Shown in pieces: positions 1 through 8,571 of a DNA stretch of 64,000 bases; the stretch's first letter is position 1, and the number at the start of each line of letters is the position of its first letter. The notes beneath the pieces were generated by a model. It did no database searches, had not been told where the DNA came from, and worked only from the letters and a program-made list of their open reading frames with translations. This DNA comes from Rhizobium vallis (GTDB lineage Bacteria; Pseudomonadota; Alphaproteobacteria; Rhizobiales; Rhizobiaceae): the NCBI RefSeq assembly GCF_003985155.1, contig NZ_ML133688.1:62001-126000 (forward strand), in the 5' to 3' direction. Position numbers and translations under genes: made by a program.

Positions 1-4
1 CGGC

Positions 5-573
5 GTGAAGGTCGGTATCTCAGCGCTCGACGTTAGCCGTCCCTCGCTGTGGACAGCCGTTCCGATGCACATCGACCCGGCAACACAGGCCTATTTGCGA
101 GCCGATCCTCCGACTGGATTAGAATTTGCCGCCCGCGCCGATGATGTGTGCCATGACCAGATCGGCCTGCGCCTATCCTGCGATTTGATCGCCACCAGCA
201 GCACAGCCTTTTAGACGCCAATACTGTCGCCGTCCTGTCGATCGGCCTCGGCGCCGCGGCGCCCGCGCTGGCCGGTGCGCGACTGACCGACCAGGCTGGC
301 CGGATATTTCATGTCAGCGCCAACAAGCCGGTGCCGGTGCTGCAGGCGGCGGCCACGGACCTGAGATCGCTGTTGGTGAAGGCTTTGCCGGCGCCTGAAG
401 GTGCGCTGGTCGTACCGTTTCCGCGTTTTGCCCGCGCCTTGCACGTCTACGCCGACTATGAGACTTCGATGCCGGAGCGCGACCTATCTTCGGAAGCTAT
501 CGACGGCGTCGGGCTCGCCGGTCCGACGAAGTGGATCCGCTCCCTGACGGGCTCGCTAAAGCTGTTACGCTGA
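5..573 (+). pseudogene. Unrecognised coding-like stretch with a frame break
   Basis: Two short open frames follow each other. One runs from 5 to 214 in frame 2; the other is frame 1, open from about 154 to the TGA at 571-573. Neither has a convincing ribosome binding site. Both have rhizobial coding composition, and they join into one plausible polypeptide if the frame shifts near 200-215. The second part has a hydrophobic Gly/Ala-rich run, then charged helical text ending in a Lys/Arg-rich tail. I recognise no family. It could be a decayed gene whose 5' end lies left of the window, or chance open frames. Confidence 0.3.
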
Positions 574-708
574 TGGGTGTCGCCGAGTGGAGATATGACG
601 GATGTCTCCGGGTCCAAGCTTGCAAAAGCCGATGATTTGCCGTTTCATCGAGTGATAGCGACAACCATCCGATGCTCTTCCTTAAAGGATCTGCCCTTGT
701 CCCTGCCG

Positions 709-1374
709 ATGCCCCACGGCTTCGAGAAGCCTTTTGCCGCCTTCCTGTTCGATATGGACGGCACGATCCTCAATTCCATCCGTGCCGCGGAGCGCGCCTG
801 GAGCAACTGGGCGAGGCGTCACGGGCTCGATGTCGATGACTTTTTGCCGAAGATGCACGGGTCGCGCGGCATCGACACGATCACCCGGCTGAACCTGCCC
901 GGCGTCGATCCCGTACATGAAGCAAAATTGGTGACCGAAGCTGAGATCGCCGATGTCAGCGATGTCGTTCCCATTTCGGGTGCCGCGGCGTTTCTGAGTT
1001 CCCTGCCTCCGGATCGTTGGGCGATCGTCACTTCCTCGCCGCTGCGCCTCGCTCACCGACGGTTGGAAGCGGCTGGTTTGCCGCGGCCGAAATTCATGGT
1101 GACGGCAGAAGACGTGACGGTCGGGAAGCCTGATCCGCAATGTTATATTCTGGGCGCCGAACGCCTCGGCGTCAGCACGCATGAGTGCCTGGTGTTTGAG
1201 GATGTTGCAGCCGGCATCGCCGCCGGAGAGGCAGCGGGCGCCGACGTCATGGTCGTCACGGCGACCCATCAGCACAAGATGGCGACGGCGCATCCGAGCC
1301 TGGCCTCCTATGACGAAATATCTATCCGCATCTCTGCCGAGCATAAGATGTTCATCGTGGCCAACGCGGCCTGA
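709..1374 (+). CDS. HAD-superfamily phosphatase (sugar/polyol phosphatase type)
   Basis: A HAD subfamily IA hydrolase of about 221 residues, predicted to remove phosphate from a small sugar or polyol phosphate in the cytoplasm. Motif I (FDMDGTILNS) near residue 12 holds the nucleophile and acid/base aspartates. Motif II is the Thr/Ser in IVTSSP, motif III the Lys in GKPDP, and motif IV is VFEDVAAGI. The start is uncertain: ATG at 709 has no clear Shine-Dalgarno, while an in-frame TTG at 697 follows AAAGGA at 684-689 with good spacing. The substrate cannot be read from sequence. It converges on the nitrate operon, leaving only a 36-bp gap to nasA. Confidence 0.85.
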   Translation: MPHGFEKPFAAFLFDMDGTILNSIRAAERAWSNWARRHGLDVDDFLPKMHGSRGIDTITRLNLPGVDPVHEAKLVTEAEIADVSDVVPISGAAAFLSSLPPDRWAIVTSSPLRLAHRRLEAAGLPRPKFMVTAEDVTVGKPDPQCYILGAERLGVSTHECLVFEDVAAGIAAGEAAGADVMVVTATHQHKMATAHPSLASYDEISIRISAEHKMFIVANAA

Positions 1375-1410
1375 CCGAGCGGGCCGCGTTGACGGTTTCC
1401 TGCTGGCGGT

Positions 1411-4068
1411 TCACTCCGCGGCGGCGGCAAGACAGCGATCGATGATCCTGCCGATTTCGCTGCGGCAGGAGCCGCAATTGGTTCCAGCGCTTGTTTCCTT
1501 GCCGACGGCCTCGACGCTGTGGCATCCACCGCGCACGGCGGCGGCGATCTGATTGACCCCGACGCTGAAGCAGGAGCAGATGGTAGCGCCCGGATCCGGC
1601 CTGCCGGCCCCGGGCCGGCCTGCAACGAGCGCGAAGCGTTTCCTGAGATCGCCATGCGAGGCGGTGAGCCGCGAGATCGCCCAGTTGCGCGCGACGGCGA
1701 CTGGCTCGCGCGCAAGGAACAGCGCGGCAAGCAGGGTCTCGCCATCGAAGAAGGCAAGCCTGAGGTCTCCGGATTGCCGGTCAGCATAACCGAGCGGTTC
1801 GATTTCTTCAGGAATGGCAAAAACCGCGCGGCACCAAGCGGTCCAGTCTTCGACGGCCTCAGCGAAGGCAAGCTCCAGCCGCCAGCCGCCATCGGCCTTC
1901 GCCAGCGCCCAATAGGCCGCGTCGGGTGTTACGGGTTTTATGGCCGAGACGGCGAAACCGTAATGCGTGGCCCGGAACGGCCGGACGGCGACGGCGACGT
2001 TCTTCGATGCCGGCTGCCCGGAAACGGGATCGGTAATTGGTGCGACCACGGCGTCGATCCGCGCTTTTGCCGCGAACTGGTCGTTCCAGTGCATCGGTGC
2101 AAAGATGCCGCCGCGTGCCTGGCGATCGGTCACCAGCGCCCGGACGACAGCCTTGCCTTGCGGGCTCTCGATCTCGACGAGACCGGCGCTTGATATCCCG
2201 GTTTCGATCGCGTCGCGCGGATGGATTTCCGCAAAGGGCTCGGCGATATGGGCAGAAAGCCGCGCGCTCTTGCCGGTTCGCGTCATCGTATGCCACTGGT
2301 CGCGAATGCGCCCGGTATTGAGCGTGAAGGGGAAATCGGCATTGGTGCGATCCGTTGCCGGCGGTTTGATCGCAACGAAGCGCGCCTTGCCATCGGGATG
2401 GAAGAAACCGCCGTCGGCGAAGAAACGGGTCACACTGGGCGCGGTGCCTTCCGGCTGCGGCCACTGGAAGGGCGACAATTCGTCGTAGGCGTCGCCGGTT
2501 ACGCCGGCGCGGGCACCGATGTCGAAATCGCGGCTGCCGTTGTTTTCGAAAGCGGAAAGGGCGGCGTGTTCCGCAAAGATCTCGACCGGCGCGTCGAAGT
2601 CGAAGGCAGCGGCAAACCCCATGCGGTGTCCGACTTCCGCAAGCTGCCACCAGTCGGCCCTTGCCTCGCCGGGAATGTCGAGAAACGGCCGCTGCCTGGA
2701 TATGCGCCGTTCGGAATTGGTCACCGTGCCGTTCTTCTCGCCCCAGCCGAGCGATGGCAAAAGCACATGCGCGTGCCTGGTCGTATCCGTCTCTTTGAGG
2801 ATGTCGGACACGACGACAAAGGGGCAGGCCGCGATCGCGGCTTCGACGCTGTCGGCATCCGGCATCGAGACCACGGGATTGGTGGCCATGATCCAGAGCG
2901 CCTTGATGCGCCCGTCGGCCACGGCGCGGAACATGTCGACCGCCTTCAGGCCGGGCTTGGCGGCAATGACCGGCGAGCCCCAGAAGCGCTGCACGCGGTC
3001 GCGATCATCGGCATTCTCGATTGCCATATGGGCAGCGAGCATGTTGGCGAGGCCGCCGACCTCGCGCCCGCCCATGGCGTTCGGCTGGCCGGTCAGCGAG
3101 AACGGTCCCATGCCAGGGCGGCCGATGCGGCCGGTCGCCAGATGACAGTTGAGGATCGCATTGACCTTGTCAGTGCCGGAGGAGGACTGGTTGACGCCTT
3201 GGCTGTAGCAGGTCACGACCTTCGGCGTCGTCTCGAACAGGCGGAAGAACTCCCGGATCTGCATGGCGGGCAGGCCGGTCCGTTCCAGGAGGTTGTTCAT
3301 ATCAAGTGCGGCGGCGGCCGCAAAAGCCTCGGCGAAACCTTCCGTATGGGCGGCGATATAATTCTGGTCGATGGCCGGGCTCGTCGCGAGATGGGCAAGC
3401 AGCCCCATGAACAGCGCGACGTCGCCGTCCGGGCGGATTGCCAGGTGCAGGTCGGCAATATCGCATGTCATCGTCCGGCGCGGATCGATGACGACGATCC
3501 GCATGCTCGGCCGTGCCGCTTTTGTCGCTGCAAGCCGCTGGTAGATGACGGGATGGCACCAGGCGAGATTGGAGCCGGTGAGAACCACCAAGTCCGCGAG
3601 TTCGATATCCTCATAGGTACCGGGCACCGTATCGGCGCCGAAGGCGCGGCGATGCCCCGCCACCGAGGAGGACATGCAGAGCCTTGAATTGGTGTCGATA
3701 TTGGCCGAACCAATGAAGCCCTTCATCAGCTTGTTGGCGATATAATAATCCTCGGTCAGAAGCTGGCCCGAGACGTAGAAGGCGACGGAATCAGGCCCAT
3801 GCTCGGCGATCGTTTCGGAAAACCGCTGGGCAACGAGATCAAGCGCTTCGTCCCAGCCGCTCTGTTTGCCGGCGATTTCGGGAAAAAGAAGCCGGCCGTC
3901 GAGATCGATGGTTTCGGCAAGGGCCGAACCCTTCGAGCAGAGCCGTCCGAAATTCGACGGATGCTCGGGATCGCCCTTGACGCTGACTGCGCCCGCCTCG
4001 TCGACCGTGGCGAGCACGCCGCAGCCGACGCCGCAATAGGGACAGGTGGTCTTGACCTCGGCCGCCAT
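1411..4068 (-). CDS. nasA: Assimilatory nitrate reductase, catalytic molybdenum subunit
   Basis: Reduces nitrate to nitrite in the cytoplasm using bis-MGD molybdenum and Fe-S clusters. The 885-residue protein begins with a 4Fe-4S motif (Cys 9, 12, 16 and 44, the last in LCSKG), followed by the molybdopterin oxidoreductase domain and a C-terminal molydopterin dinucleotide-binding domain. The tail (about 828-885) is a BFD-like 2Fe-2S domain with Cys 831, 833, 865 and 868, typical of NasA-type enzymes that take electrons without a separate NarH-like subunit. The ATG at 4068 directly abuts the nirD stop, indicating translational coupling. It is the last gene of narK-nirB-nirD-nasA. The symbol nasC is also used for this protein. 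Confidence 0.95.
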   Translation of the reverse strand: MAAEVKTTCPYCGVGCGVLATVDEAGAVSVKGDPEHPSNFGRLCSKGSALAETIDLDGRLLFPEIAGKQSGWDEALDLVAQRFSETIAEHGPDSVAFYVSGQLLTEDYYIANKLMKGFIGSANIDTNSRLCMSSSVAGHRRAFGADTVPGTYEDIELADLVVLTGSNLAWCHPVIYQRLAATKAARPSMRIVVIDPRRTMTCDIADLHLAIRPDGDVALFMGLLAHLATSPAIDQNYIAAHTEGFAEAFAAAAALDMNNLLERTGLPAMQIREFFRLFETTPKVVTCYSQGVNQSSSGTDKVNAILNCHLATGRIGRPGMGPFSLTGQPNAMGGREVGGLANMLAAHMAIENADDRDRVQRFWGSPVIAAKPGLKAVDMFRAVADGRIKALWIMATNPVVSMPDADSVEAAIAACPFVVVSDILKETDTTRHAHVLLPSLGWGEKNGTVTNSERRISRQRPFLDIPGEARADWWQLAEVGHRMGFAAAFDFDAPVEIFAEHAALSAFENNGSRDFDIGARAGVTGDAYDELSPFQWPQPEGTAPSVTRFFADGGFFHPDGKARFVAIKPPATDRTNADFPFTLNTGRIRDQWHTMTRTGKSARLSAHIAEPFAEIHPRDAIETGISSAGLVEIESPQGKAVVRALVTDRQARGGIFAPMHWNDQFAAKARIDAVVAPITDPVSGQPASKNVAVAVRPFRATHYGFAVSAIKPVTPDAAYWALAKADGGWRLELAFAEAVEDWTAWCRAVFAIPEEIEPLGYADRQSGDLRLAFFDGETLLAALFLAREPVAVARNWAISRLTASHGDLRKRFALVAGRPGAGRPDPGATICSCFSVGVNQIAAAVRGGCHSVEAVGKETSAGTNCGSCRSEIGRIIDRCLAAAAE

Positions 4069-4398
4069 CTATTCCGCCGCCATCATCAGGCTTTCCAGGG
4101 CGACGAACAGCCTGCCGTCTTCGTTCAGCACCGGGATCGTCCGGACCTCGCCCTCATCGGCGCCGAGCGCCTTGCCCGTTTCCAGCGAGATCACCCAATT
4201 ATGCAGCGGGCACGTCACCGCCTTGCCGTGGACGATGCCCTGGGAGAGCGGGCCGCCCTTGTGCGGGCAGTGATCCTCGATGGCGAACACTTCGTTTTCT
4301 GCCGTGCGGAAGACGGCGATCTTGCCCTGCGGCGTCTTCACGCAGCGCGCGCCGCGCAAGGGAATGTCGGAGAGGTCACCGATTGCGATCCAGTTCAT
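4069..4398 (-). CDS. nirD: Nitrite reductase (NADH) small subunit
   Basis: A 109-residue Rieske-type partner of NirB in assimilatory nitrite reduction to ammonium. The 2Fe-2S ligands are intact as CPH and CPLH, about 20 residues apart. ATG at 4398 is chosen over one two codons upstream because the Shine-Dalgarno AAGGAG (4405-4410) leaves a 6-nt spacer to it but none to the upstream ATG. That Shine-Dalgarno overlaps the nirB stop codon (TAAGGAG), so the two genes are tightly coupled. Confidence 0.93.
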   Translation of the reverse strand: MNWIAIGDLSDIPLRGARCVKTPQGKIAVFRTAENEVFAIEDHCPHKGGPLSQGIVHGKAVTCPLHNWVISLETGKALGADEGEVRTIPVLNEDGRLFVALESLMMAAE

Positions 4399-4408
4399 GT
4401 CCATCTCC

Positions 4409-6859
4409 TTATTCTGCAGCCTGCGGGTAGCCGATCGTCGCCATCGGCTTGAACTCGTGCTTGTCCTTGCCGGAAACACGCTCCGACCAGGGATCGACCT
4501 GGGCAAATTTCTGGGAGAAGACGAAGCGGTCGTAATAGGCCGTGCGCTTTTCGGCATCGTCCATGATCTGGCGGCGGATTTCATCCAGGCCGACGCGCTT
4601 GGCCCATTTGTAGATGCGCTCGAGATAACGGGCCTGCTCGCGATACATCTGCGTCAGCGCCACGATATGCTCCAGCGCCTCGTCCTCGGTCCGAACGAGC
4701 CCAAGGACCTCCGTTCCCTTGATGTCGAGACCGGCAGCACCCGCGAAGTGAATCTCGAAACCGGAATCCACGCAGATTACGCCGATATCCTTGCAGGTTG
4801 CTTCCGCACAGTTGCGTGGGCAGCCGGAGACGGCCATCTTCAGCTTGGCCGGCGTCCACGAGCCCCACATGAATTTCTCGATGCGAATGCCGAGACCAGT
4901 GGAATCCTGCGTGCCGAAACGACACCAGTCGGAGCCGACACAGGTCTTCACGGTACGCAGGCCCTTGGCATAGGCCTGGCCGGAGATGAAGCCGGCCTTG
5001 CCGAGATCGGCCCAGACGGCAGGCAGGTCTTCCTTCTCGATGCCGAGCAGGTCGATGCGCTGGCCGCCTGTTACCTTCACCATCGGGATTTCGAACTTGT
5101 CGACGACATCGGCGATGGCGCGCAGCTCGTTCGAATTGGTGACGCCGCCCCACATGCGGGGAACGACCGAATAGGTGCCGTCCTTCTGGATGTTGGCGTG
5201 GACGCGCTCATTGATGAAACGCGACTGGTAGTCGTCGGCATATTCGTCCGGCCAGTCGCAGACGAGGTAATAGTTGAGTGCGGGCCGACATTTGGCGCAG
5301 CCGCAGGAGGTCTTCCATTCCAGCTCCTGCATGACGGCAGGGATGCTCTTCAGCCCCTTTGCCTTGATCAGGCGGCGGACGTCGTCATGGCCGAGTTCTG
5401 TGCAGGTGCACATCGGCTGGACGGCGGCCGGGTTGTAGCCGTCGCCGAGCGTCAGTGCCATGAGCTGCTCGACGAGGCCGGTGCACGAGCCGCACGAGGC
5501 GGATGCCTTGGTGTGGGCGCGCACGTCATCGAGCGACGTCAGCCCTTTGCTCGAAATAGTCGAGGTGATCTTGCCCTTGCAGACGCCGTTGCAGCCACAG
5601 ATCTCCGCGTCATCCGGCAAGGCTGCAACGGCCGCCATAGGGTCCAGCGGCGACCCTCCCTGATAGGCCTGACCGAAGATCAGCGTCTCGCGCATCTCCG
5701 AAATATCGGTCGCCTTCTTCTTCAGATCGTTGAACCACGCGCCATCGGCGGTTTCGCCGTAAAGCACGGTGCCGATGATCTTGTTGTCCTTCAGCACGAG
5801 ACGCTTGTAGACGCCGGCTGAAGCATCGCGCAGCACGATTTCCTCACGGTCGTCGCCATCGGCGAAATCACCAAGCGAATAAAGCTCGATGCCGGTGACC
5901 TTCAGCTTGGTCGGCGTGTCTGCATGCACGAAAGCGGGCGAGCGATCGCCGGAGAGATGTGCGGCGGCAATGCGGGCCATCTCGTAGAGCGGGGCGACGA
6001 GACCATAGACCATGCCGCCCACTTCGGCGCATTCGCCGAGTGCAAGGATATTGCCGTCCGAGGTCTGCATGCCGGCATCGACGACGATGCCGCGGTTGAC
6101 CGCGAGACCGGCATCCTTTGCGAGGCCCACACTCGGACGAATGCCGACGGCCATCACAACCAGCGTTGCCGGGATGATACGGCCGTCGTCGAGTTCGATG
6201 CCCTCGACCTTGCCATTGCCGACGATCGCCTTGGTGTTGGCCTTGCAAATGACCTTGATGCCGCGTTCCTCGACCGCCTTTTGCAAGAGATAGCCGGCGG
6301 CCGGATCGAGCTGGCGCTCCATCAGCGTCGGCATCACGTGCAGCACGGTGACGTCCATGCCGCGCTGGGCAAGACCGGCGGCGGCTTCGAGGCCAAGCAG
6401 GCCGCCACCGATGACGACGGCCTTTTCGCGCGACTGCGCGGCAAGCAGCATGGCCTGCACGTCGTCGAGATCGCGATAGGTGATGACACCGGGCAGATCC
6501 TTGCCGGGGACGGGGATGATGAAGGGCACGGAACCGGTGGCGATGACCAGCTTGTCGTAGCTTTCGGTGACGCCGTGGTCGGAGGTGACTGTCTTGGCGA
6601 CGCGATCGATGTTGACGATCTTGTGGCCCTTGTAGAGCATGATGCCGTGCTTGATATACCAGCCATCGCCATGAATGATGATCTGTTCGTAGTCTTTTTC
6701 GCCGGAGAGAACCGGCGACAGCATGATGCGATCGTAATTGACGCGCGGTTCGGCATTGAAGATCGTAACTTCATAGCGTCCGGGCGCCTGTTCGAAGAGG
6801 TGCTCCAGCATGCGCCCGGGCGCCATGCCATTGCCGATGATGACGAGTTTTTCGGTCAT
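4409..6859 (-). CDS. nirB: Nitrite reductase (NAD(P)H) large subunit
   Basis: The 816-residue siroheme enzyme reduces nitrite to ammonium by six electrons from NAD(P)H. Domains in order: FAD/NAD(P)-binding pyridine nucleotide-disulphide oxidoreductase (N-terminal IIGNGM motif and a second GGGLLGLEAA dinucleotide fold); BFD-like 2Fe-2S region with paired Cys motifs (CGCNGVC, CGSC); a second Cys-rich segment (MCTC ... CGCAKC); a ferredoxin-like nitrite/sulfite reductase half-domain; and the siroheme/4Fe-4S domain with Cys in CVGSDWC and SGCPRNC. Length and order match the NirB family. It lies 17 bp downstream of narK and 10 bp upstream of nirD. Confidence 0.96.
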   Translation of the reverse strand: MTEKLVIIGNGMAPGRMLEHLFEQAPGRYEVTIFNAEPRVNYDRIMLSPVLSGEKDYEQIIIHGDGWYIKHGIMLYKGHKIVNIDRVAKTVTSDHGVTESYDKLVIATGSVPFIIPVPGKDLPGVITYRDLDDVQAMLLAAQSREKAVVIGGGLLGLEAAAGLAQRGMDVTVLHVMPTLMERQLDPAAGYLLQKAVEERGIKVICKANTKAIVGNGKVEGIELDDGRIIPATLVVMAVGIRPSVGLAKDAGLAVNRGIVVDAGMQTSDGNILALGECAEVGGMVYGLVAPLYEMARIAAAHLSGDRSPAFVHADTPTKLKVTGIELYSLGDFADGDDREEIVLRDASAGVYKRLVLKDNKIIGTVLYGETADGAWFNDLKKKATDISEMRETLIFGQAYQGGSPLDPMAAVAALPDDAEICGCNGVCKGKITSTISSKGLTSLDDVRAHTKASASCGSCTGLVEQLMALTLGDGYNPAAVQPMCTCTELGHDDVRRLIKAKGLKSIPAVMQELEWKTSCGCAKCRPALNYYLVCDWPDEYADDYQSRFINERVHANIQKDGTYSVVPRMWGGVTNSNELRAIADVVDKFEIPMVKVTGGQRIDLLGIEKEDLPAVWADLGKAGFISGQAYAKGLRTVKTCVGSDWCRFGTQDSTGLGIRIEKFMWGSWTPAKLKMAVSGCPRNCAEATCKDIGVICVDSGFEIHFAGAAGLDIKGTEVLGLVRTEDEALEHIVALTQMYREQARYLERIYKWAKRVGLDEIRRQIMDDAEKRTAYYDRFVFSQKFAQVDPWSERVSGKDKHEFKPMATIGYPQAAE

Positions 6860-6876
6860 ATTTCCAAATCCTCAGA

Positions 6877-8118
6877 TCAGGTTGCAGCCACGGGCGCGGA
6901 GTGTCCCCGGCGCGACAGTTGCTTGACGGACAGGTGCATCCAGACGAGTGAAACCGCGACGATCGCGAACAGCAGCAGGAAGCAGCTGGACCAAAGACCG
7001 GTCATGTCTTTGAGGAGGCCAAAGGCGATCGGAAGGATAAAGCCGCCGAGACCGCCCATCATTCCGACGATGCCGCCGACGGCGCCGACGCTTTCGGGGT
7101 AATAAGCCGGAATGTGCTTGTAGACGGCAGCTTTGCCCAAGCTCATGAAGAAGCCGAGCACGAAGATGACGACGATGAAGATGACCGGCGTAATAGTGGT
7201 AGCGGGCAGCGACAGGATGAGTGTGGCCACGGCCGACACCGCGAACATCGCATACATCACGCTGCGCGCGCCCTTCTTGTCCGACACCACGCCGCCGAGA
7301 GCGCGGAAGATGCTGCCGGGGATCGAATAGGCCGCCGCAACCATGCCGGCAGTTTCCAGATTGAAGCCGTAGACGCCGACCAGATAGCGCGGCAGCCACA
7401 GGGACAAGGCGACGAAGCCGCCGAAGGCGAAGAAATAGTAGAGCGAGAAGCGCCAGACCTGAACGTTCTGCAGCGGCGCGAATTCCTGGGCAAAGCTCTT
7501 CGAGGCGACGCCACGTTCGCGGCGAAGACGGAAAGCCGGATCATCTGACGTGGTGAACCAGAAGACGACTGCCATCAGCGCCAGGCCGACAGCCCAGATC
7601 TCGGCAACCGCCTGCCAGCCCCATGCGATGAGCACGAAGGGGGCGGCGAATTTGGTCACGGCCGCGCCGACATTGCCGGCGCCGAAGATGCCGAGGGCCG
7701 TTCCCTGCTTCTGCGGCGGGAAGAAAGGCGAGACATAGGCGATGCCGACCGCGAAGGAGCCGCCGGCAAGGCCGACGCCGAGGCCGGCGACCAGCATTTG
7801 GGGATAGGTGTGGGCGTAGGAGAGCAGGAAGGTCGCCAATGCGGCGGCCAGCATCGTGAGGGTGTAGACGAGACGGCCGCCGTAACGCTCGGTCCAGATG
7901 CCGAGAACGATGCGCACGAGAGAGCCGGTCAAGACTGGGGTGCCGACCAGCAATCCGAACTCGGCCTCGTTCAGTCCGAGATCCTGTTTGATGCGAATGC
8001 CGATGATCGCAAAGATCGTCCAGACGGCGAAACAGAGAGTGAAGGCCACAGTGGAGATCCACAGTGCTTTGGCTGGTTCGCCGGCGGACATGGGCGGCAC
8101 TTTCTCGATGATAGACAT
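6877..8118 (-). CDS. narK: Nitrate/nitrite MFS transporter (NarK/NNP family)
   Basis: A 413-residue inner-membrane protein with about 12 hydrophobic segments. It carries both nitrate signature motifs of the nitrate-nitrite porter family, FGAGNVGAAVTK around residue 140 and GMMGGLGGFILP in the C-terminal half. It should bring nitrate into the cell for NasA. An upstream in-frame extension to 8202 exists, but ATG 8118 is preferred: it has a GGAGAA Shine-Dalgarno, and the extension would translate the leader terminator. It is the first structural gene after the attenuator. NasA is used for this protein in some species. Confidence 0.93.
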   Translation of the reverse strand: MSIIEKVPPMSAGEPAKALWISTVAFTLCFAVWTIFAIIGIRIKQDLGLNEAEFGLLVGTPVLTGSLVRIVLGIWTERYGGRLVYTLTMLAAALATFLLSYAHTYPQMLVAGLGVGLAGGSFAVGIAYVSPFFPPQKQGTALGIFGAGNVGAAVTKFAAPFVLIAWGWQAVAEIWAVGLALMAVVFWFTTSDDPAFRLRRERGVASKSFAQEFAPLQNVQVWRFSLYYFFAFGGFVALSLWLPRYLVGVYGFNLETAGMVAAAYSIPGSIFRALGGVVSDKKGARSVMYAMFAVSAVATLILSLPATTITPVIFIVVIFVLGFFMSLGKAAVYKHIPAYYPESVGAVGGIVGMMGGLGGFILPIAFGLLKDMTGLWSSCFLLLFAIVAVSLVWMHLSVKQLSRRGHSAPVAAT

Positions 8119-8166
8119 GGCTTCTCCGTGGCCCGACAAGGTCGTGCCGATCCATCGCTGGGGGTT

Positions 8167-8234
8167 AAAACAAAAAAGCCGCTGGTCAGGGCGCGCATAC
8201 ACGAGGTGCGCGAATTATCCTGATCAGCGGCTTT
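8167..8234 (-). terminator. Leader attenuator terminator upstream of narK
   Basis: On the minus strand a GC-rich stem (AGCCGCTGATCAGG pairing with CCTGACCAGCGGCT, one mismatch) is followed by a U tract, TTTTTTGTTTT. It sits after the sigma-54 promoter and about 50 nt before the narK start, so it would stop transcription of narK-nirB-nirD-nasA unless antitermination occurs. The ANTAR protein NasT encoded upstream is the natural antiterminator. The structure is seen directly; its control by NasT is inferred from characterised NasST systems. Confidence 0.85.
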
Positions 8235-8285
8235 GCTGGTGGCGCCCGCCGTTGGACGCCGAATTCCTGGCCCTTTGGCCTATCT

Positions 8286-8359
8286 CCCTTAAAGCAATCC
8301 CTATGCCGGACTGCTTAAGGGTAAGTCTCTCTGTATCTCGTGAGCCATCCCTTGCTCAC
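8286..8359 (-). promoter_or_regulatory. Leader RNA stem-loops, candidate NasT binding site
   Basis: Two inverted repeats precede the leader terminator. The first in transcription order is a 6-bp GTGAGC/GCTCAC stem at 8340-8359 with an 8-nt loop beginning AAGGGA, which has A at position 1 and G at position 4 as in ANTAR target hexaloops. The second (8286-8321) pairs CCCTTAAGCAGTCC with GGATTGCTTTAAGGG around a short loop. Two adjacent stem-loops before a terminator is the arrangement ANTAR antiterminators recognise. Which bases NasT contacts is not certain. Confidence 0.6.
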
Positions 8360-8399
8360 TCTGCTCCGATCATCGTTGACCGGTCTTGATAATAACAAA

Positions 8400-8414
8400 G
8401 CAAACGGCGTGCCA
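8400..8414 (-). promoter_or_regulatory. Sigma-54 (-24/-12) promoter of the narK-nirBD-nasA operon
   Basis: The minus strand reads TGGCACGCCGTTTGC, an exact match to the sigma-54 consensus TGGCACG-N4-TTGC with the required 10 bp between GG and GC. Transcription should start near 8388, upstream of the leader hairpins. This implies RpoN and an enhancer-binding activator, most likely NtrC, for nitrogen-limitation control. Confidence 0.88.
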
Positions 8415-8500
8415 ATTCGCTTTGTTTGTTTCAATTCATTGAATGTAAAAGATTTTTTAGAAATAAAGCGTCTGCACGTTTTTCAGGCTCTAGTCGGTTG

Positions 8501-8517
8501 TGCAAATCTTTTGTGCG
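8501..8517. promoter_or_regulatory. Candidate NtrC enhancer site
   Basis: TGCAAATCTTTTGTGCG keeps both outer half-site cores of the NtrC palindrome (TGCA and GTGC in TGCACY-N5-GGTGCA). It lies about 87 bp upstream of the -24 element, a normal enhancer distance. The inner positions match poorly, so this is a candidate only. Confidence 0.45.
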
Positions 8518-8571
8518 TTGCGGTAGGGTGCGCGCAGATCCTTGCTGGCGTTTTGTGCAGCCCGAACGACA

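Noticed and set aside
2221-3687. 488-codon plus-strand open frame
   Set aside because: Antisense shadow of nasA in a high-GC region.
8167-8234. Treating the hairpin as the terminator of nasS
   Set aside because: It lies more than 300 bp past the nasS stop and downstream of the sigma-54 promoter, so it acts on the narK leader.
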